A stretch of DNA of 64,000 bases from Triatoma infestans (lineage: Eukaryota; Arthropoda; Insecta; Hemiptera; Reduviidae): assembly GCA_011037195.1 (NCBI GenBank), contig JAAEAF010014556.1, forward strand, positions 1 to 64,000, in the 5' to 3' direction. The notes beneath the pieces are model-generated. The model was not told the DNA's origin, ran no database searches, and was given only the letters and a program-made list of their open reading frames with translations. Positions within the stretch are counted from its first letter, which is position 1; each line of letters opens with the position of its first letter. The translations under genes were made by a program, and so were the position numbers. Of the stretch, positions 30,825-41,899 are shown piece by piece.

Positions 30825-32830
30825 TATTTTTACTTTCTCACATTCCTAATAAGAGGAACTATTGCGATCGTGACAAATTTTAGAAATTGAGATTTCAACG
30901 GAAATACATGTAGTAACCTTGACCCCTTGACTACGAAAAGTAACAAATGGTCTTATGATAAAATATTATCTCAGACACGGAAAATCGCACGAAGCTCAAA
31001 CTTGGGTATTCTTGGTATATATATTTTTTGGGGGGGGTTCTGTACTGCGAACCTGTTTGATCTATTATACCCCCTCTGGTGGCGAAGATGAGCTAGCTCA
31101 TCTACAGTACCCCTTCCAGGTGAGCTCCCTGAGAAATCCCAAAATCCTGGAAAGTTCTAGGGTAGGTATTTCCTCCTGCCCTATCTGGTAACGGCCCAGA
31201 CTACTAAATCTTCTTTGAATGACAGCATCGCAGTCTGTGACGAGGTGTATCGGAGTTTCCTCCGTCTCTCCACAGAATCTGCATGTGCCATCATCTTCTA
31301 GGCCAAGCTTCCTCAGGTGTTCCCCAAGGAATCCAAGCAATGCCCCGTAAGGAATCCCGTAAGAATACGGATCCTGTTCTTACTCAGACTGATGCAGGCT
31401 ATCGACCTTTCCTAGGTTATAACCATCCAGACAGACCTTGGCCTGCCTCAGTCCCGGGATGGTGTTCCAGAGACGAGCTCTTTCAGCCACCTCCTCCTTC
31501 TTAATTTCTCTTGGTCACTGACTCCTCAAAAGGACTCTGGCCCAATAAGAGGAGATACAGCGCCTTCTTTTGCCAGGGTGTCACCTCATTACCCTCATTA
31601 CCTACCAACCCTCACTCATTACCCTCCACGCCTACGTGTCCCTGCACCCAATGTAGGGTAACTTTATTACTTCTGCCTAGGTCATTAAGCTTACCTAGGC
31701 ATTCCCATACCATTTTAGAACTGATTACATAAGAACTCAGTACTTTAATGGCCGCCTGCCTATCGGATAGGATAACTATCTCCTGCTTCCGATACCCTCG
31801 GTCAAGTTCAACAGAACGCACCTTCCAATAGCGTGAATTTCCGCCTGGAAGATGCTAGGATACCTACCCATGGGTTCTGAATGTTTCGTTCTAGGCCCAA
31901 ACTCTCCTACCCCGGTTCCTTCGAGGGTCTTAGACCCATCTGTATATCACTTAGTGGCATGCTTGCTAATACTAGCTACTAATCCTTCGCTCCACTCCCT
32001 TTTCGTACATAGCTTCGTAGAAAAATTGCTAACAAAACTATATTTCTTAGTCATACTATCTCTAGGAAGATTCCAGGGGAGGGAGCCGACAGAAAGAAAC
32101 GTCCGCTCCCTAGAGCTTAGCCCATATCCCCCCCACACCCTCCCTAGAGATTCTGAGGAAGGCTTTCTTCGCCACCCTTTCCACCACTAGGTGGAGCGGT
32201 GTGAGATTGAGAATGCCTCAATCCCGGCCGTGGGACACGTCCTCATTGCTCCCGTCGTGCATAGGCAAGAGCCTTCTTGACCTTCTCGAACTTTGTTCTG
32301 CTGGTATTCCGTTTAGGTACTACCACCGCATCTGACATGAAGGTTTCGGGCAAAATTCATTAGCTGGATGTGCGGCTTTACTGAATGGACTTTTCAATTT
32401 TTCGCGTTATTGTTTTATTTACGCGAACTTCGCGTAATGTTTACATGTATAAATTCTTATAATTTTTATTCGGTAACGTTTTCCCGGGAAAATTGATTTT
32501 TTGGGGGGTTCTGGGGGGAACATTAGTGTTATGCGTTCCTCTAAAGTGCCACTTCAGTACAGTGGATATTTTTACCACCATTATTATGTTAATTTACATT
32601 AGAAGTATTGATAGAATTCCAAATTTGAATAAAATCAGTTAACTGCAACCTTGATTTTACAGAATAGGTATTTATTTATTTATTTATTTTTTATTTTTTC
32701 TAAAACAGCAGCAACGATTTTCTTTAAACTTGAAATGCTCACAGAACAGTGAGCAAAAAATAATTGATTTTTATGAGATTTTAAGGAGTAAGTGAATGTC
32801 TGGTGTTCACACCAGATTTTTTTTTTTTTT
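30825..32830 (+). repeat. Repeat A copy split by a retroelement
   Basis: The first part (30825-31010) runs from the decayed terminal hairpin to 'gaagctcaaacttgggtatt'. The second (32303-32830) resumes at 'ggtattccgtttaggtacta' and runs through two modules. The break falls exactly inside the conserved block that reads continuously in the copies at 3.8 and 7.2 kb, which shows that 31012-32302 is an insertion. Confidence 0.8.
31012..32302 (-). mobile_element. 5'-truncated non-LTR retrotransposon nested in repeat A
   Basis: On the minus strand, from the 5' side: ITGAMRTCPTAGIEA with a frame change to LNLTPLHLVVERVAKKAFL (about 32230-32160), then HATK, an in-frame TGA, and YTDGSKTLEGTGVG (about 31955-31915), FQAEIHAI, ILSDRQAAIKVLSS, LHWVQGHVGVEGNE and the knuckle CRFCGETEETPIHLVTDC (C-x2-C-x8-H-x4-C). 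It therefore holds the RT connection, RNase H and the C-terminal knuckle, but no RT core. RNase H motifs match those of the 17-kb element. A candidate 7-bp duplication GGTATTC flanks it (31005-31011 and 32303-32309). Stop and frameshifts make it inactive. Confidence 0.82.
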
Positions 32831-32834
32831 TATT

Positions 32835-33960
32835 ATACTAATTTTATTTTGAACGCTTATGGTGAGAGAAAAATTTAATGCTCCATAAATAACTGTAATA
32901 GTTTTAATTGTGTAGTATTTTTTATGATGAAAATTATTATTGCGGTCACAATAAGCGGAAAACCGTATCGCCAGATGGAAAGACTTGTATAATATTATTA
33001 TAGGGTCAGTTTTAGCTGTGGTGTTTAGGTAGTAGTAAATTGTTCTCTCTCTCTGTTCTATATATATAGCTGAGATAAACGGCTCACTATCTCAAGGGAG
33101 AAAGTGATAATGTAACTTTCTCACCTCGCCACTGTCTCTTGCCATAACACTTCAAATACATTGTCAGCTATATTTTGTTATTTAAGTGTGGTGTGCTTGT
33201 GATCCGCGCTGGTGTTAGGGATCTCTTACATCTAATCCTTTCCAATGTATTAATAGTTTAACACACCTTTACTCACTTAATTTTCACAGTTCAGCCTTCT
33301 GAATTTTAGTTTGTTTATAAGACTTATTTGAATAAACTAGTGATACAATATTTTTTTTTAAATATATGGAAAAATGATACATACATTAATTTAAAAAAAT
33401 AAGAAGTGGGAAAACTTATGGCTTTTTACATACGCTATTTTAATAATCTGTACAAATAATATTTTCTTTGAGCCCTTCCTAATATCTACTTTAAAATTGC
33501 GATATTTATTTATTTGTTAAATATACAAATTTGTAGAAATAACATTATTTATCGAAAGAATAAAATTTTATTTTATTTAAAATTAATTTAACAAAAAAAT
33601 CATATGGTATACTTATGGTAAACATAAGTAAAAGAGTGAAAAAATATAGTTCCAATCAGCTGGGGGCTAGTCTTGGCCAGAACTTGAAACGTTGCATGAA
33701 TTCGGTGGCCTCAATTAAAATTTGATGCTTTTTATATTTTTATTCTTATCATCCCTTATATTTCAGTCGACGACTGAGAATTATTGTAGTCGCAGTAAAG
33801 TTGAAATAATATCTGAAGTTTACAGAACAATAATAATGTATATAGGCTTCAGTGAAACTTGATACGTGGGTTATTATTTATAACTAATATTTCGGGTACA
33901 TTTGGATGTTTCTTGAAGAATGTCTAAATAGTTAAATCCATTGCTATTTTGTTTGCTCTC
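32835..33960. other. Unassigned AT-rich sequence
   Basis: No gene is supported. A CT-rich run plus 'ctatatatatagctgagata' at about 33045-33080 and a GC-richer block near 33195-33220 could be another decayed LTR, but it lacks the family tags seen at 34.0 and 35.6 kb. Confidence 0.35.
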
Positions 33961-33968
33961 TTGAGTTG

Positions 33969-34353
33969 TGTTATGGGATCCGAATCATTAAAGATACATA
34001 GGATACGAAGAGCGATGAAGCAGACATTAAATGAATCAAAAGTTAGTTACTCCCCACCCAGGCCAGACTAAGGAGGGACAGTTCGATTGTATATATAGAG
34101 CGATAGCAGTACAGTTCAGAACAGTTTACGACCAGCTTACAACGGTACAACCAGTTAGCAACCTATCTACTATCTGCTCATCACTCAGCCAGACTATCTT
34201 TTTATATTTCCTTCGCTACCAAACTTCTATTTGACTGAAAAGTCCTTACAGTTAGTGGATTCTATTCATTATACAGTGTTCAGCATATCATCCAGTTTAT
34301 TTTTCATTCCTAAATTCATTTCTCTAAGTCTCTCCCCTTCTCACTTCCATTGT
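33969..34353 (+). mobile_element. Solo LTR, copy 3, TSD AGTTG
   Basis: This 385-bp segment begins TGTTATGGGATCC and ends near CTTCCATTGT, flanked by AGTTG at 33964-33968 and 34354-34358. Inside are a TATA box (gtatatatagagcg, about 34090), an initiator-like region and 'acagtgttcagcatatcatc' at about 34275. Terminal tags, TATA position and 5-bp duplication all match the other copies. No flanking gag or pol is present. Confidence 0.75.
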
Positions 34354-34464
34354 AGTTGTGGTAGTAAAAAGGAATGTACTTGACTGTATAGTTGTAATGT
34401 TAATGTGATGATAGAGGTATGAATGTTTTTTGATTTAACTAACTCTGCAGATATTATATATGAA

Positions 34465-35495
34465 TGTTGTAGATAAAAAAACACTCACACAACTTTCTCT
34501 TACTCCAGTTTTCAAAATTGTAATTGACAAATTGCATAGTTTGTGTACCAAATTTGATGGAATTCGTTGGAGTTTGTCGAAAACTGAAAAAAAAAGTTCA
34601 GTAAAAATTCACTTCCGGCTTACTTATTTTCTTGAAACCCGGAATTGTAACCATCTATTAATTTGTTTCTAATTAATTTTGTTTGGATGGTAGAATTGTA
34701 TAATCAACTATGATAACACTTAAGAGGAAAACCTAAGTGCATGAATTTTTCCAAGGAAATGTTTTAAATAAAAGTAGATCTTTGTATGTGTAGTTGATAT
34801 ACCAAATTTGAAGAAAATCGTCCCAGCCATTCTTGAGAAAATTGCAAGAAAGTAAAAAAATACCAAAAGACTGAAAAATACATTTTAGAAAAACGCACTT
34901 CCGGTCATCCGTTTTTTTCAAACTTGGAATTTCAACAACATATTTAATTCTAATTAGTATTATTAAGATGATAGAATTGTATAGTAAACTGAAATAGCAC
35001 TTTAGAGGACATCCCACCACCCCCTCCCCTAAAAGTGCCCTTAAATGCATTTTCCCGGAAAAATGTTTCAAATAAAAATTGTAGATCTTTGTATGTGTAG
35101 TTGATGCGTCAAGTTTAAAGAAAATTGTTGGAGCTATTTTGGAAAAAAGCCATTTAGTAAAGTGGTTCTTCCGGTTGAGGAATTTTGACCGCTGACCTAC
35201 TGTCAGATCCCATGGTGATAACCTAAACGGAATATCAGTTTGACTTTCTATCTACGGATTTTTCGTTTTTGAGCTATGTCTGTTCACATCCACACCACAC
35301 CCCACACACACACACACCACACACGAGAGCGAGAGAGAGAGAGAGTCAGAACACGATACCATTTGCAAAACCCTTTTTTTGGTACTTAGGGTGATCTCAA
35401 ACGGATATTTCCGGTGAAAACTCGAAATCGAAAATTTGGCACGATTACAATACTTTTACTTCCTCTTACTAGATTAAGGAGATAGTAAAATGTTA
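34465..35495 (-). repeat. Repeat A, near full-length copy
   Basis: This copy can be followed from its terminal block 'cactcacacaactttctctt' at about 34483 to 'acgattacaatacttttact' and a decayed hairpin at about 35463-35490. It spans just over 1 kb and contains two to three 'cggaagt/cacttccgg' modules and an (AC)n tract at about 35293-35322. It is the best template for describing the element. No open frame of credible length exists in either direction. Confidence 0.8.
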
Positions 35496-35597
35496 GCTGT
35501 AAATAGCCTAGGGGAGCCCTATGATGTTTTCCAATAAGTCACACGTACTAACCCATATTTGCGTCTGCGATTGTAGGCTTTAATATAGCGTTAGTAA

Positions 35598-35930
35598 TGT
35601 AATAGGATCCGAGAGAGTGGATTCAAAGCAAGAGAGGAAGAGAGAAGATGAGACAAATTTGGAACTCACTCGCTACTTAGCCAGACTAGAGTGGGAACTT
35701 CTGTGTATATATACACTGCGCTTATCTAGGTGACAGTCTTTCAAACATTTATACAGCAGTTACAACGCGTCAGCAACCAACTTCTACCCTTCTCTTTACT
35801 CAGTTTAAATCTCTAATTTCTATTTACATGTTAGTGTCTTTATTTTATTATACAGTGTTCAGCATTCATTCTAGCTTATTTCTCAAAAACACTTCCTCAC
35901 TAATTTCTCTCCTTCTAAAACCTATTATAG
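35598..35930 (+). mobile_element. Solo LTR, copy 4, TSD AGTAA
   Basis: It starts TGTAATAGGATCC and ends CCTATTATAG, so the termini are a near-inverted pair. AGTAA flanks both sides (35593-35597 and 35931-35935). A TATA box (gtatatatacactg) lies at about 35704 and the shared block 'acagtgttcagcattcattc' at about 35863. It is only 1.2 kb from copy 3 in the same orientation, but the space between is a repeat A copy and not a retroviral interior, so these are independent insertions. Confidence 0.75.
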
Positions 35931-35939
35931 AGTAACATA

Positions 35940-37795
35940 GCAATGAATACTTACAAAAATTAGACAGAATTCTTTATGAATATTAGTCTTTTGCCTAGGA
36001 TTATTTTTTTCTTAAAGTAAAGACATTGTTGGCAATTACTACAATTCTTGTTGACGCTTTTGAAATATCAGTATTTTTAATTTGCAATCTTGTTGTTTTT
36101 TCTGCCAATTTTTCATTTTCAATATATTTTTGTAATTACAAAACAATATGTTTCGTTTTTATAGTTTAATTAAAAAGATGTTAAAGGAAACAAGTGATGA
36201 ATTTCCTAATTAGGAAAATTTCATTATACACAGTTTGTTAATGACTGTATGGTAACTATTTACCTATTATTGAACATCTGATGTTGCTTTAAGTACATCA
36301 TAATTCGTCCAACTTATGGCACTTTTCTAACCCACTTCACATGTAAATTTAACTTGTGTTATATCTGGACAGTGTTTCGTCGTAATTAGAAATTTTACTT
36401 AGAACATTACTGAAGTAAAGTTTTAGAACACTTATTCCAGCAGCAGCATCACCACTCATCACCCCAGCTTCCCTCCATTACCTTTCCCTCATTGCACTTC
36501 ACTGCCTCATTTTCTTTCACTCTCTTCACAACCGTATTCCACCGATTACAACTTAATAATTTGAATTCACGGTGGAAGGAATATTGCAGAAGTTTTCACC
36601 ATTTAAACTCTCTCTTCCTCCACTCCTTCACTTTGCTTATTCTTGCTTGGCCTCCGTTTCTTGCGTGGTTATTCGTCTACAGTTAACAATATAATTCTCT
36701 TCTTGAATTTAACTCTTACTGGTCGCTGTTTCTTTTCGTATAAATACTTTTTTAAATAAAAATTCTTTCTCTTCGAATATTTAAGAAAACATCCAATTTT
36801 TTTGCTTTTCTTTTAGAAATGTAAATAGAAAACAAAAAAAATAATATTAATGCAAAAATGAAGAAAGAAAAAAAAAAAATTAACACGGTATAAAGTTGAA
36901 GATGTTAATATGTGCCTGGATTAGGGCTGCGACTTGGAGTTTTAGATGAAAGATCACTAGGCTCACTTAAAATACAACTGCTTTGGTAGTATAATGGTAG
37001 TTTCAATGCAAAACTAAGAAGTTAATTATAGTAGAAACGATTTAACACAGGGATAGGCGAATTTAAAATTCGTTAACCACAATTAGCACCTTACTGAACG
37101 GTTTCAGGTTTATGATTTAGGTAAAAATGTATTTTTTCAGATTTTCATTAATGTTGTCCAAAAATTTTCGATTTACTAAATACAGGGATGATTTGAAATT
37201 TATTTACAAGAATAAGGACCTAAAAGTTAGGAAAGAATAGACAGACTTTATTATTTTAATTTTTAGATTTCAGTTTTTCTCTTTTAACGCATTTATTAAA
37301 AAATAATTTAAGCTTATGGTCCACCCTATGAAGAGATAGATTTCTAATATGAACGTCAAATAGATTAAATATGTACAGTTCTCCAATATCACAGAGATGT
37401 AAAGTGCGTAAATAAATGACACATCCCCTGTACGGAAGGTGGAACGATTTTCATGTTTCCTCAGTCATTGTTATTAAAACACTAAGGCCTTCGGGTTGAG
37501 ACTGTGTCAGTGGTTTGGTAGGCTTCTTCAGAATTGTTGTAATCAAGCCCTTACCACTGTCACTGTCTGAAGACTTATTGTTTTGGAGAAGAGTGGAATG
37601 TCAGGTATCTGAAAGGACAACCATAATCAGTTTTTCGCTATTAGAGGGGAACTTCTGATGTACGCAATACTAAAATTGTATTCCTCAACTTATTCTAACC
37701 ACATGCAAACAACAAATTAAACTCACACAAATTGCGAAGGTGCTGAAGGGGTCACACGCGTATTTATGTTTTAATAATAAAGGATGAGCGTGACT
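35940..37795. other. Unassigned AT-rich sequence
   Basis: No gene, repeat or structured RNA was recognised. The frame at 36492-36686 shows no domain. Confidence 0.45.
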
Positions 37796-37799
37796 ATTT

Positions 37800-38330
37800 A
37801 GTCTTATATGACATCCTGTGCACGTTCCCTTTCTGAGATCATCGTAAGAGCGACATTAAAAAATAATACGTTTTACGGTTTCACACTCATCACAATGGCA
37901 ACGATAGTCATTCAGAAGTCCTATTTAACTCATTTAACGGGTTCACTACACTCGCAATTCGGGGAATCTTTCAAACCCAACTCATTGAGCTTAGAATTGA
38001 ACTCCCCGTGGCCCATGAAATATTGCGTTACGGTTTGGGATAGCTCCAGCCACCGCATCGATAGTCTGTGATGCACATTTGGGAAGAACTCATATGTAAT
38101 TCTTCCTGTATCTGCCTCATCCCAGCGTCTTTGCCACTTCCCAATCTCATACTCTCGGATCTTATTTCTTGCAAGAGTAGTAGGCATCTGACTGTACAGT
38201 TTCTCACCATTGAGGACAATCTTGACCCCCTTTTTTAAACTTATAGGTAAGGGCTCTCATCTCAATATGGAGATCAAACGACAACACACCAGCGACCACA
38301 GGCTCTTCACACAATGAAAAAGGTCATTGG
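37800..38330 (-). mobile_element. Non-LTR retrotransposon C-terminal end, minus strand
   Basis: Read on the minus strand, VAGVLSFDLHIEMRALTYKF (about 38305-38245) is followed, after a frame slip at an A/G run near 38230, by GVKIVLNGEKLYSQMPTTLA, then KWQRRWDEADTGRITYEFFP and QYFMGHGEFNSKLNELGLKD ('TGHGxFxxxL' motif) and a knuckle remnant CHCDECETVKRIIF. This order is the C-terminus of R1-like and related non-LTR ORF2 proteins. A stop follows RIIF. The RT is not present. Its neighbour at 38.64 kb is on the opposite strand. Confidence 0.75.
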
Positions 38331-38639
38331 TTCCCTTACTAGAATTTCTTCAACAAGATTTCCATATTTCTTGAAGTTCCTTGTCAATTCTACGTTTCGC
38401 CGAGAAACCCACCAGAGATAAGGCTGTCATTGTGTCCCACAAAAGTGGTAGAAGAAATCCTGATCTTAAGTGCGAAATTGGGAAACTACAAGAAAATTTT
38501 GGTGCAAGTTAGAACACTAGAAAGTTTAGTCTTCTTGCAAGTAGTCTCCTTGAGTCTAGAGCTTTCTTTTTTTTTTTGACTCAAAAGCCGCCAACATATG
38601 GTAAGTACACTACACTGGTCCTGTGATACCGCAAATCAA

Positions 38640-39110
38640 GCTAAATAGATAGTTAGCGGACTTAATTTGGAAAGGCTGGGATTACAAATCACTGGGATGC
38701 CATCGGAAATGAGTTCGCAGATAGGCTTGTAAAGGAGGGAGCGAACTCACACAACCTTATCACTCGATGACTTACGGATGATGAAATAAAAGGAAAAGTG
38801 GCCGTATCGGTAGAGGAGTGATAAATAGCTGAGGCATTAGTTAAGCGATGGGAAAGCCTGCTGCAGAAGTCCCAACAGTCTTACCGTGTAGTTTGTTTGT
38901 GGCCAACTTCTGGCTGGTCATATGCCATGATTATCTGCACAGCTATCTTTCCATCCGATAGAGATTAAAGACTCGCCGGACTGTCCACTCTGTAACAGTG
39001 GCGACAGAATGAATCCAGATCATAATATTCATAGAAATCTTGACTCAGGTGCATTGGAGAGGTGTCATAGTTCACAATTATGAGGGAGAACTTCCCAACA
39101 GAACAGGCAA
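38640..39110 (+). mobile_element. Non-LTR retrotransposon end, RNase H tail plus knuckle
   Basis: On the plus strand, AIGNEFADRLVKEGA (about 38698-38742) is the last motif of an RNase H domain. After further decayed sequence, LAGHMP, a stop, LSAQLSFHPIEIKDSPDCPL and CNSGDRMNPDH (about 38910-39028) form the 'TGHxxLxxHLxxxGIxDSPxCxxC' C-terminal region. Several stops interrupt it. It is a different lineage from the minus-strand piece next to it, since that one lacks RNase H. Confidence 0.6.
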
Positions 39111-39114
39111 TAGA

Positions 39115-39780
39115 TAAAGAAAACAAAATTATTAACATTTATCAATTAATAATTATAATCCATATTACCCAAGAATGTGAAATATTGCTTAGAGTATAGA
39201 ATACATTTATTAAATATTACAAACTATAAATCAAAATAAATGTAGTTAGTTGAGAAAAATTTATGTAAATGTATGCAAATTTATAACTTCATATGTAGAT
39301 AAGTGTAATGTCAGTTAGTCAGTATTGTTAACTACTGTTCTCTGTATATTGTTCCCACTGCTATAGTTTTCATTGATAAATCTAATTATTATTACTATTA
39401 TTATCAATGGAATATGGCACAACAACTGTGAATGTTTCATCTATATTTCATTGAAATTGAAAATTAAGTTTATTTAAAAGAAATAAACAGAATTCTTCGG
39501 TAACCTTAATTCGTTTATTTGAATATGGAATTTTATTTATCAAAATTTAGATTCATGTTTATTATAATAATAGCTTTTTGTTCAAAAACCGTCGGTTCCA
39601 GCATGCGCAAAATTACAAAACTATAATCCAAAAATATGAAACACTATTTTCATTCGCTAATTCCTTAACTCCAACTCGTTTGATAAATCTGGTTCAAACT
39701 TGCTAACTATACCATATTCGAGTTAATTATTCATACGATTGGGATGCAGTTGGTAGTTTTCTATTTCTTCATAGTAGTCA
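39115..39780. other. AT-rich sequence, no feature seen
   Basis: Apart from a short ATT-rich tract at about 39386-39402, which might be the tail of the upstream retroelement, I see nothing. Confidence 0.4.
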
Positions 39781-39793
39781 TCATAATAGTTTA

Positions 39794-40067
39794 TAGTGCT
39801 TGGTTCCGCAGCGCTGAAAACATCAGAGATATTTTCCGTGATAGCCTTTCTTTTTGTGGTCATGGACCGGTTTCGGGCGTTCGCCCACCATCAAGATGCT
39901 TTTTGTTAAACAATGTGATAACATAGATTTGCACAGAGCAAGTTGTAAATTGAGCAAATCTATGTTATCACACTGTTTGACAAAAAGCATCCTGATGATG
40001 AGCGAACGCCCGAAACCGGTCGATAACCACAAAAAGAAGCAGGTTATCACGGAAAATATCTCTGATA
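39794..40067. mobile_element. Hammerhead palindrome, copy 4, 12-bp TSD
   Basis: The head 'cttggttccgcagcgctgaa' precedes arms at about 39824-39932 and 39954-40064. The perfect duplication CATAATAGTTTA is at 39782-39793 and 40068-40079. The arms share 'gataacatagatttgc' at their inner ends and 'agatattttccgtgatagcc' at their outer ends. This copy forms a subtype with copy 3 ('ctttttgtggtc' in place of 'cttcattttgtggtc'), so the family had at least two active sublineages. Confidence 0.75.
39988..40025 (+). ncRNA. Hammerhead ribozyme motif in palindrome copy 4
   Basis: CATC, CTGATGA, TGAGC-GAA-CGCCC, GAAA, CCGGTC, GATA. The invariant core bases are present with U at the variable position. Stem II has one A-C mismatch and stem I loses one pair (GATA in place of GATG), so activity is doubtful. 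Confidence 0.5.
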
Positions 40068-40079
40068 CATAATAGTTTA

Positions 40080-40855
40080 ATTCATCAATCAAAAAGATAC
40101 TCTCTGACCCAAGATCGAATTGCAAAATACCTTCAAAGTTCCTTCAAAAGCACAGCATGGCTTTTTTTTGAACTGTTTGATAGAAACCTCTGCTTATGCT
40201 TCTTTGGTTTTTGTTTATCCACTTTTATTACTTATTTTTTTCTGAAATAGAATTTGCTAATAGGCTTGACCCTGTGACATTTCATGAAGATCTGATCTTG
40301 GTCTTAAATTCAAGTTTTTGAGATGATGGGTCAATGTGGCTTTTAAAGCCACAGAGTAGAGTTCCTCGAGCGGTTGCATACGGATCCTGCTTCTTTCATT
40401 CGAGTAATTCCATCATCATAGAAACCGAAAAGAGGACTGATCTTGATTCATCTTAAGGCTAATACTCCCACTTTTGAAACGTTTAAATCAAAACGCTGTC
40501 ATATTTCGTAGCACTACTCGCTTTCCTTCCACTGCAAAAATTTCTTCAACTACCGCCTTAGTTTTTACCAGCAAACTCACAAAAGTGGTAAATCGCCATT
40601 CATAAAAATCACAATTTTTTCTTCAGATATTTTACTTGCAGATTATAATAGAATATGAGTGGCAAAGACTTTTGGGTATATAATTGAATAAAGGATTAGT
40701 CAAAGTGAACATTGATATAATATTATATAAACAACATCAACAAATAGGATTGTTTACTATTTAAATTCCAAAGGCCAGCCTTGTTTTCATGCACAAAAAC
40801 TTTGTGACAAGTTAGTTTAGAAAATTAAATGTGATATATCTGATGGTCAATTTGA
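40080..40855. other. Unassigned sequence
   Basis: No gene or recognised repeat. Confidence 0.4.
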
Positions 40856-40859
40856 ATTC

Positions 40860-41250
40860 TCTTTTTACTTTCTCTTAAGAGGAATTATTGCGATCTTATG
40901 AAATTTTCGGATTTGGGTTTTCATTCAATACATAATTTGGGAAATTCATATTTTGAGGTCTCTTGAGATTGAAAAAATGTGTGTGCGTCTTTGTGGCAAG
41001 TTAGTTCAGAATATCTCAAATATAAAATAATCAAAGGAAGCTCAAATTGACATTCTGTTTAGGTATCATCACCGGTCTTGATAATAAGTTAAGTATATAA
41101 ATGGGATAATAATGTGGATAAATAGAAGTTGTAGGAATTTGTGTATAGATGGTTGAAAAATCACTGATACCTTGTTTCAAGAAAATCGCGAATAACTAAT
41201 AAGCACCTTTCAATAAAGTGGCATTTCCTGTTGATTGATTTTGACTAATT
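40860..41250 (+). repeat. Repeat A pieces in opposite orientations
   Basis: 40860-41085 begins with 'actttctcttaagaggaatt' and reads in the plus orientation up to 'ctgtttaggtatcatcaccg'. From about 41115 a module in the minus orientation appears ('caagaaaatcgcgaataact', 'aaagtggcatttcctg'). The internal inversion suggests two independent fragments. Confidence 0.55.
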
Positions 41251-41259
41251 ATTTTGTAA

Positions 41260-41635
41260 TTATTAATGCTGCAGTTGAGAAAGTCGTATGCTTGTTTCGT
41301 ATCAGATTTTTTGATAGATATAAATAATGTCCAAATCATGATGGTTTTCTTATGTTTGCTTTTAACCAATAACTCCATTTCGAAATTTATTTACATTTCT
41401 TATGAATACAATTTATTCTTTGGTGTGTGGTTTCGCCATCCGGTATTTGTGACAACAAAATACCAATTGGATGTCGCAAAATGATGTTTGATTCCTGTTG
41501 TACTTGAATTCGCTAAATTGATAAATCGCTCATGCTGTGTAATTGTACCTCGTAGTAATGAAACGATGTCAAGTTTTCATTTTCCTTTATGAATGCAATA
41601 GCTAAATCTTATGTGTGTATATTTTTTCTTCTTTT
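41260..41635. other. Unassigned sequence
   Basis: Nothing recognised. Confidence 0.35.
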
Positions 41636-41639
41636 TTTT

Positions 41640-41870
41640 AGCCACCATCTATGGTCTTTGTCGCTCGGGCATTCTCAGTGCACTGCCGGCCTCCGAATAG
41701 TGTTCTTTCGTTATAGACAACACTGTCCATCACCGAACAGTTAGCTATAGAGGCATCTAAGAAGAGAAAATCTAAGGGCAGCTCAGCTGGTCTGGAACCA
41801 GAGACCTCCACGTGGAAGTCCAATGCGCTAACTACTGAGCTAATCCCTCTCTTTTGGATATCATTCATAT
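41640..41870 (-). mobile_element. tRNA-derived SINE, best-preserved copy
   Basis: On the minus strand the head reads 'gggattagctcagtagttag' then 'gcgcattggacttccacg' and the B-box region 'gtctctggttccagacc'. That fits a tRNA with A and B boxes about 35-40 bases apart. The body contains 'ctgcccttagattttctctt' and 'taacgaaagaacactattcg', both shared with other copies. The head is the clearest in the window, but the 3' part is not tRNA, so it is not a tRNA gene. Confidence 0.75.
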
Positions 41871-41899
41871 TCCATATTAGAATGTTTTTATTCACTAGG

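Noticed and set aside
33000..33320. Fifth solo LTR
   Set aside because: It has a TATA-like run and CT-rich sequence, but neither the GATCC start, the 'acagtgttcagc' block nor a flanking duplication.
35930..35937. LTR end at ...ACA (35937)
   Set aside because: Placing the end at 35930 gives a matching AGTAA duplication on both sides. Ending at ACA gives none.
22327..40067. Reading the palindromes as a CRISPR-like or terminator array
   Set aside because: Copies are kilobases apart, each with its own target duplication and in a eukaryotic repeat context. They are mobile elements.
41800..41870. tRNA gene on the minus strand
   Set aside because: The head is tRNA-like, but the 3' half departs into SINE body sequence without acceptor-stem closure.
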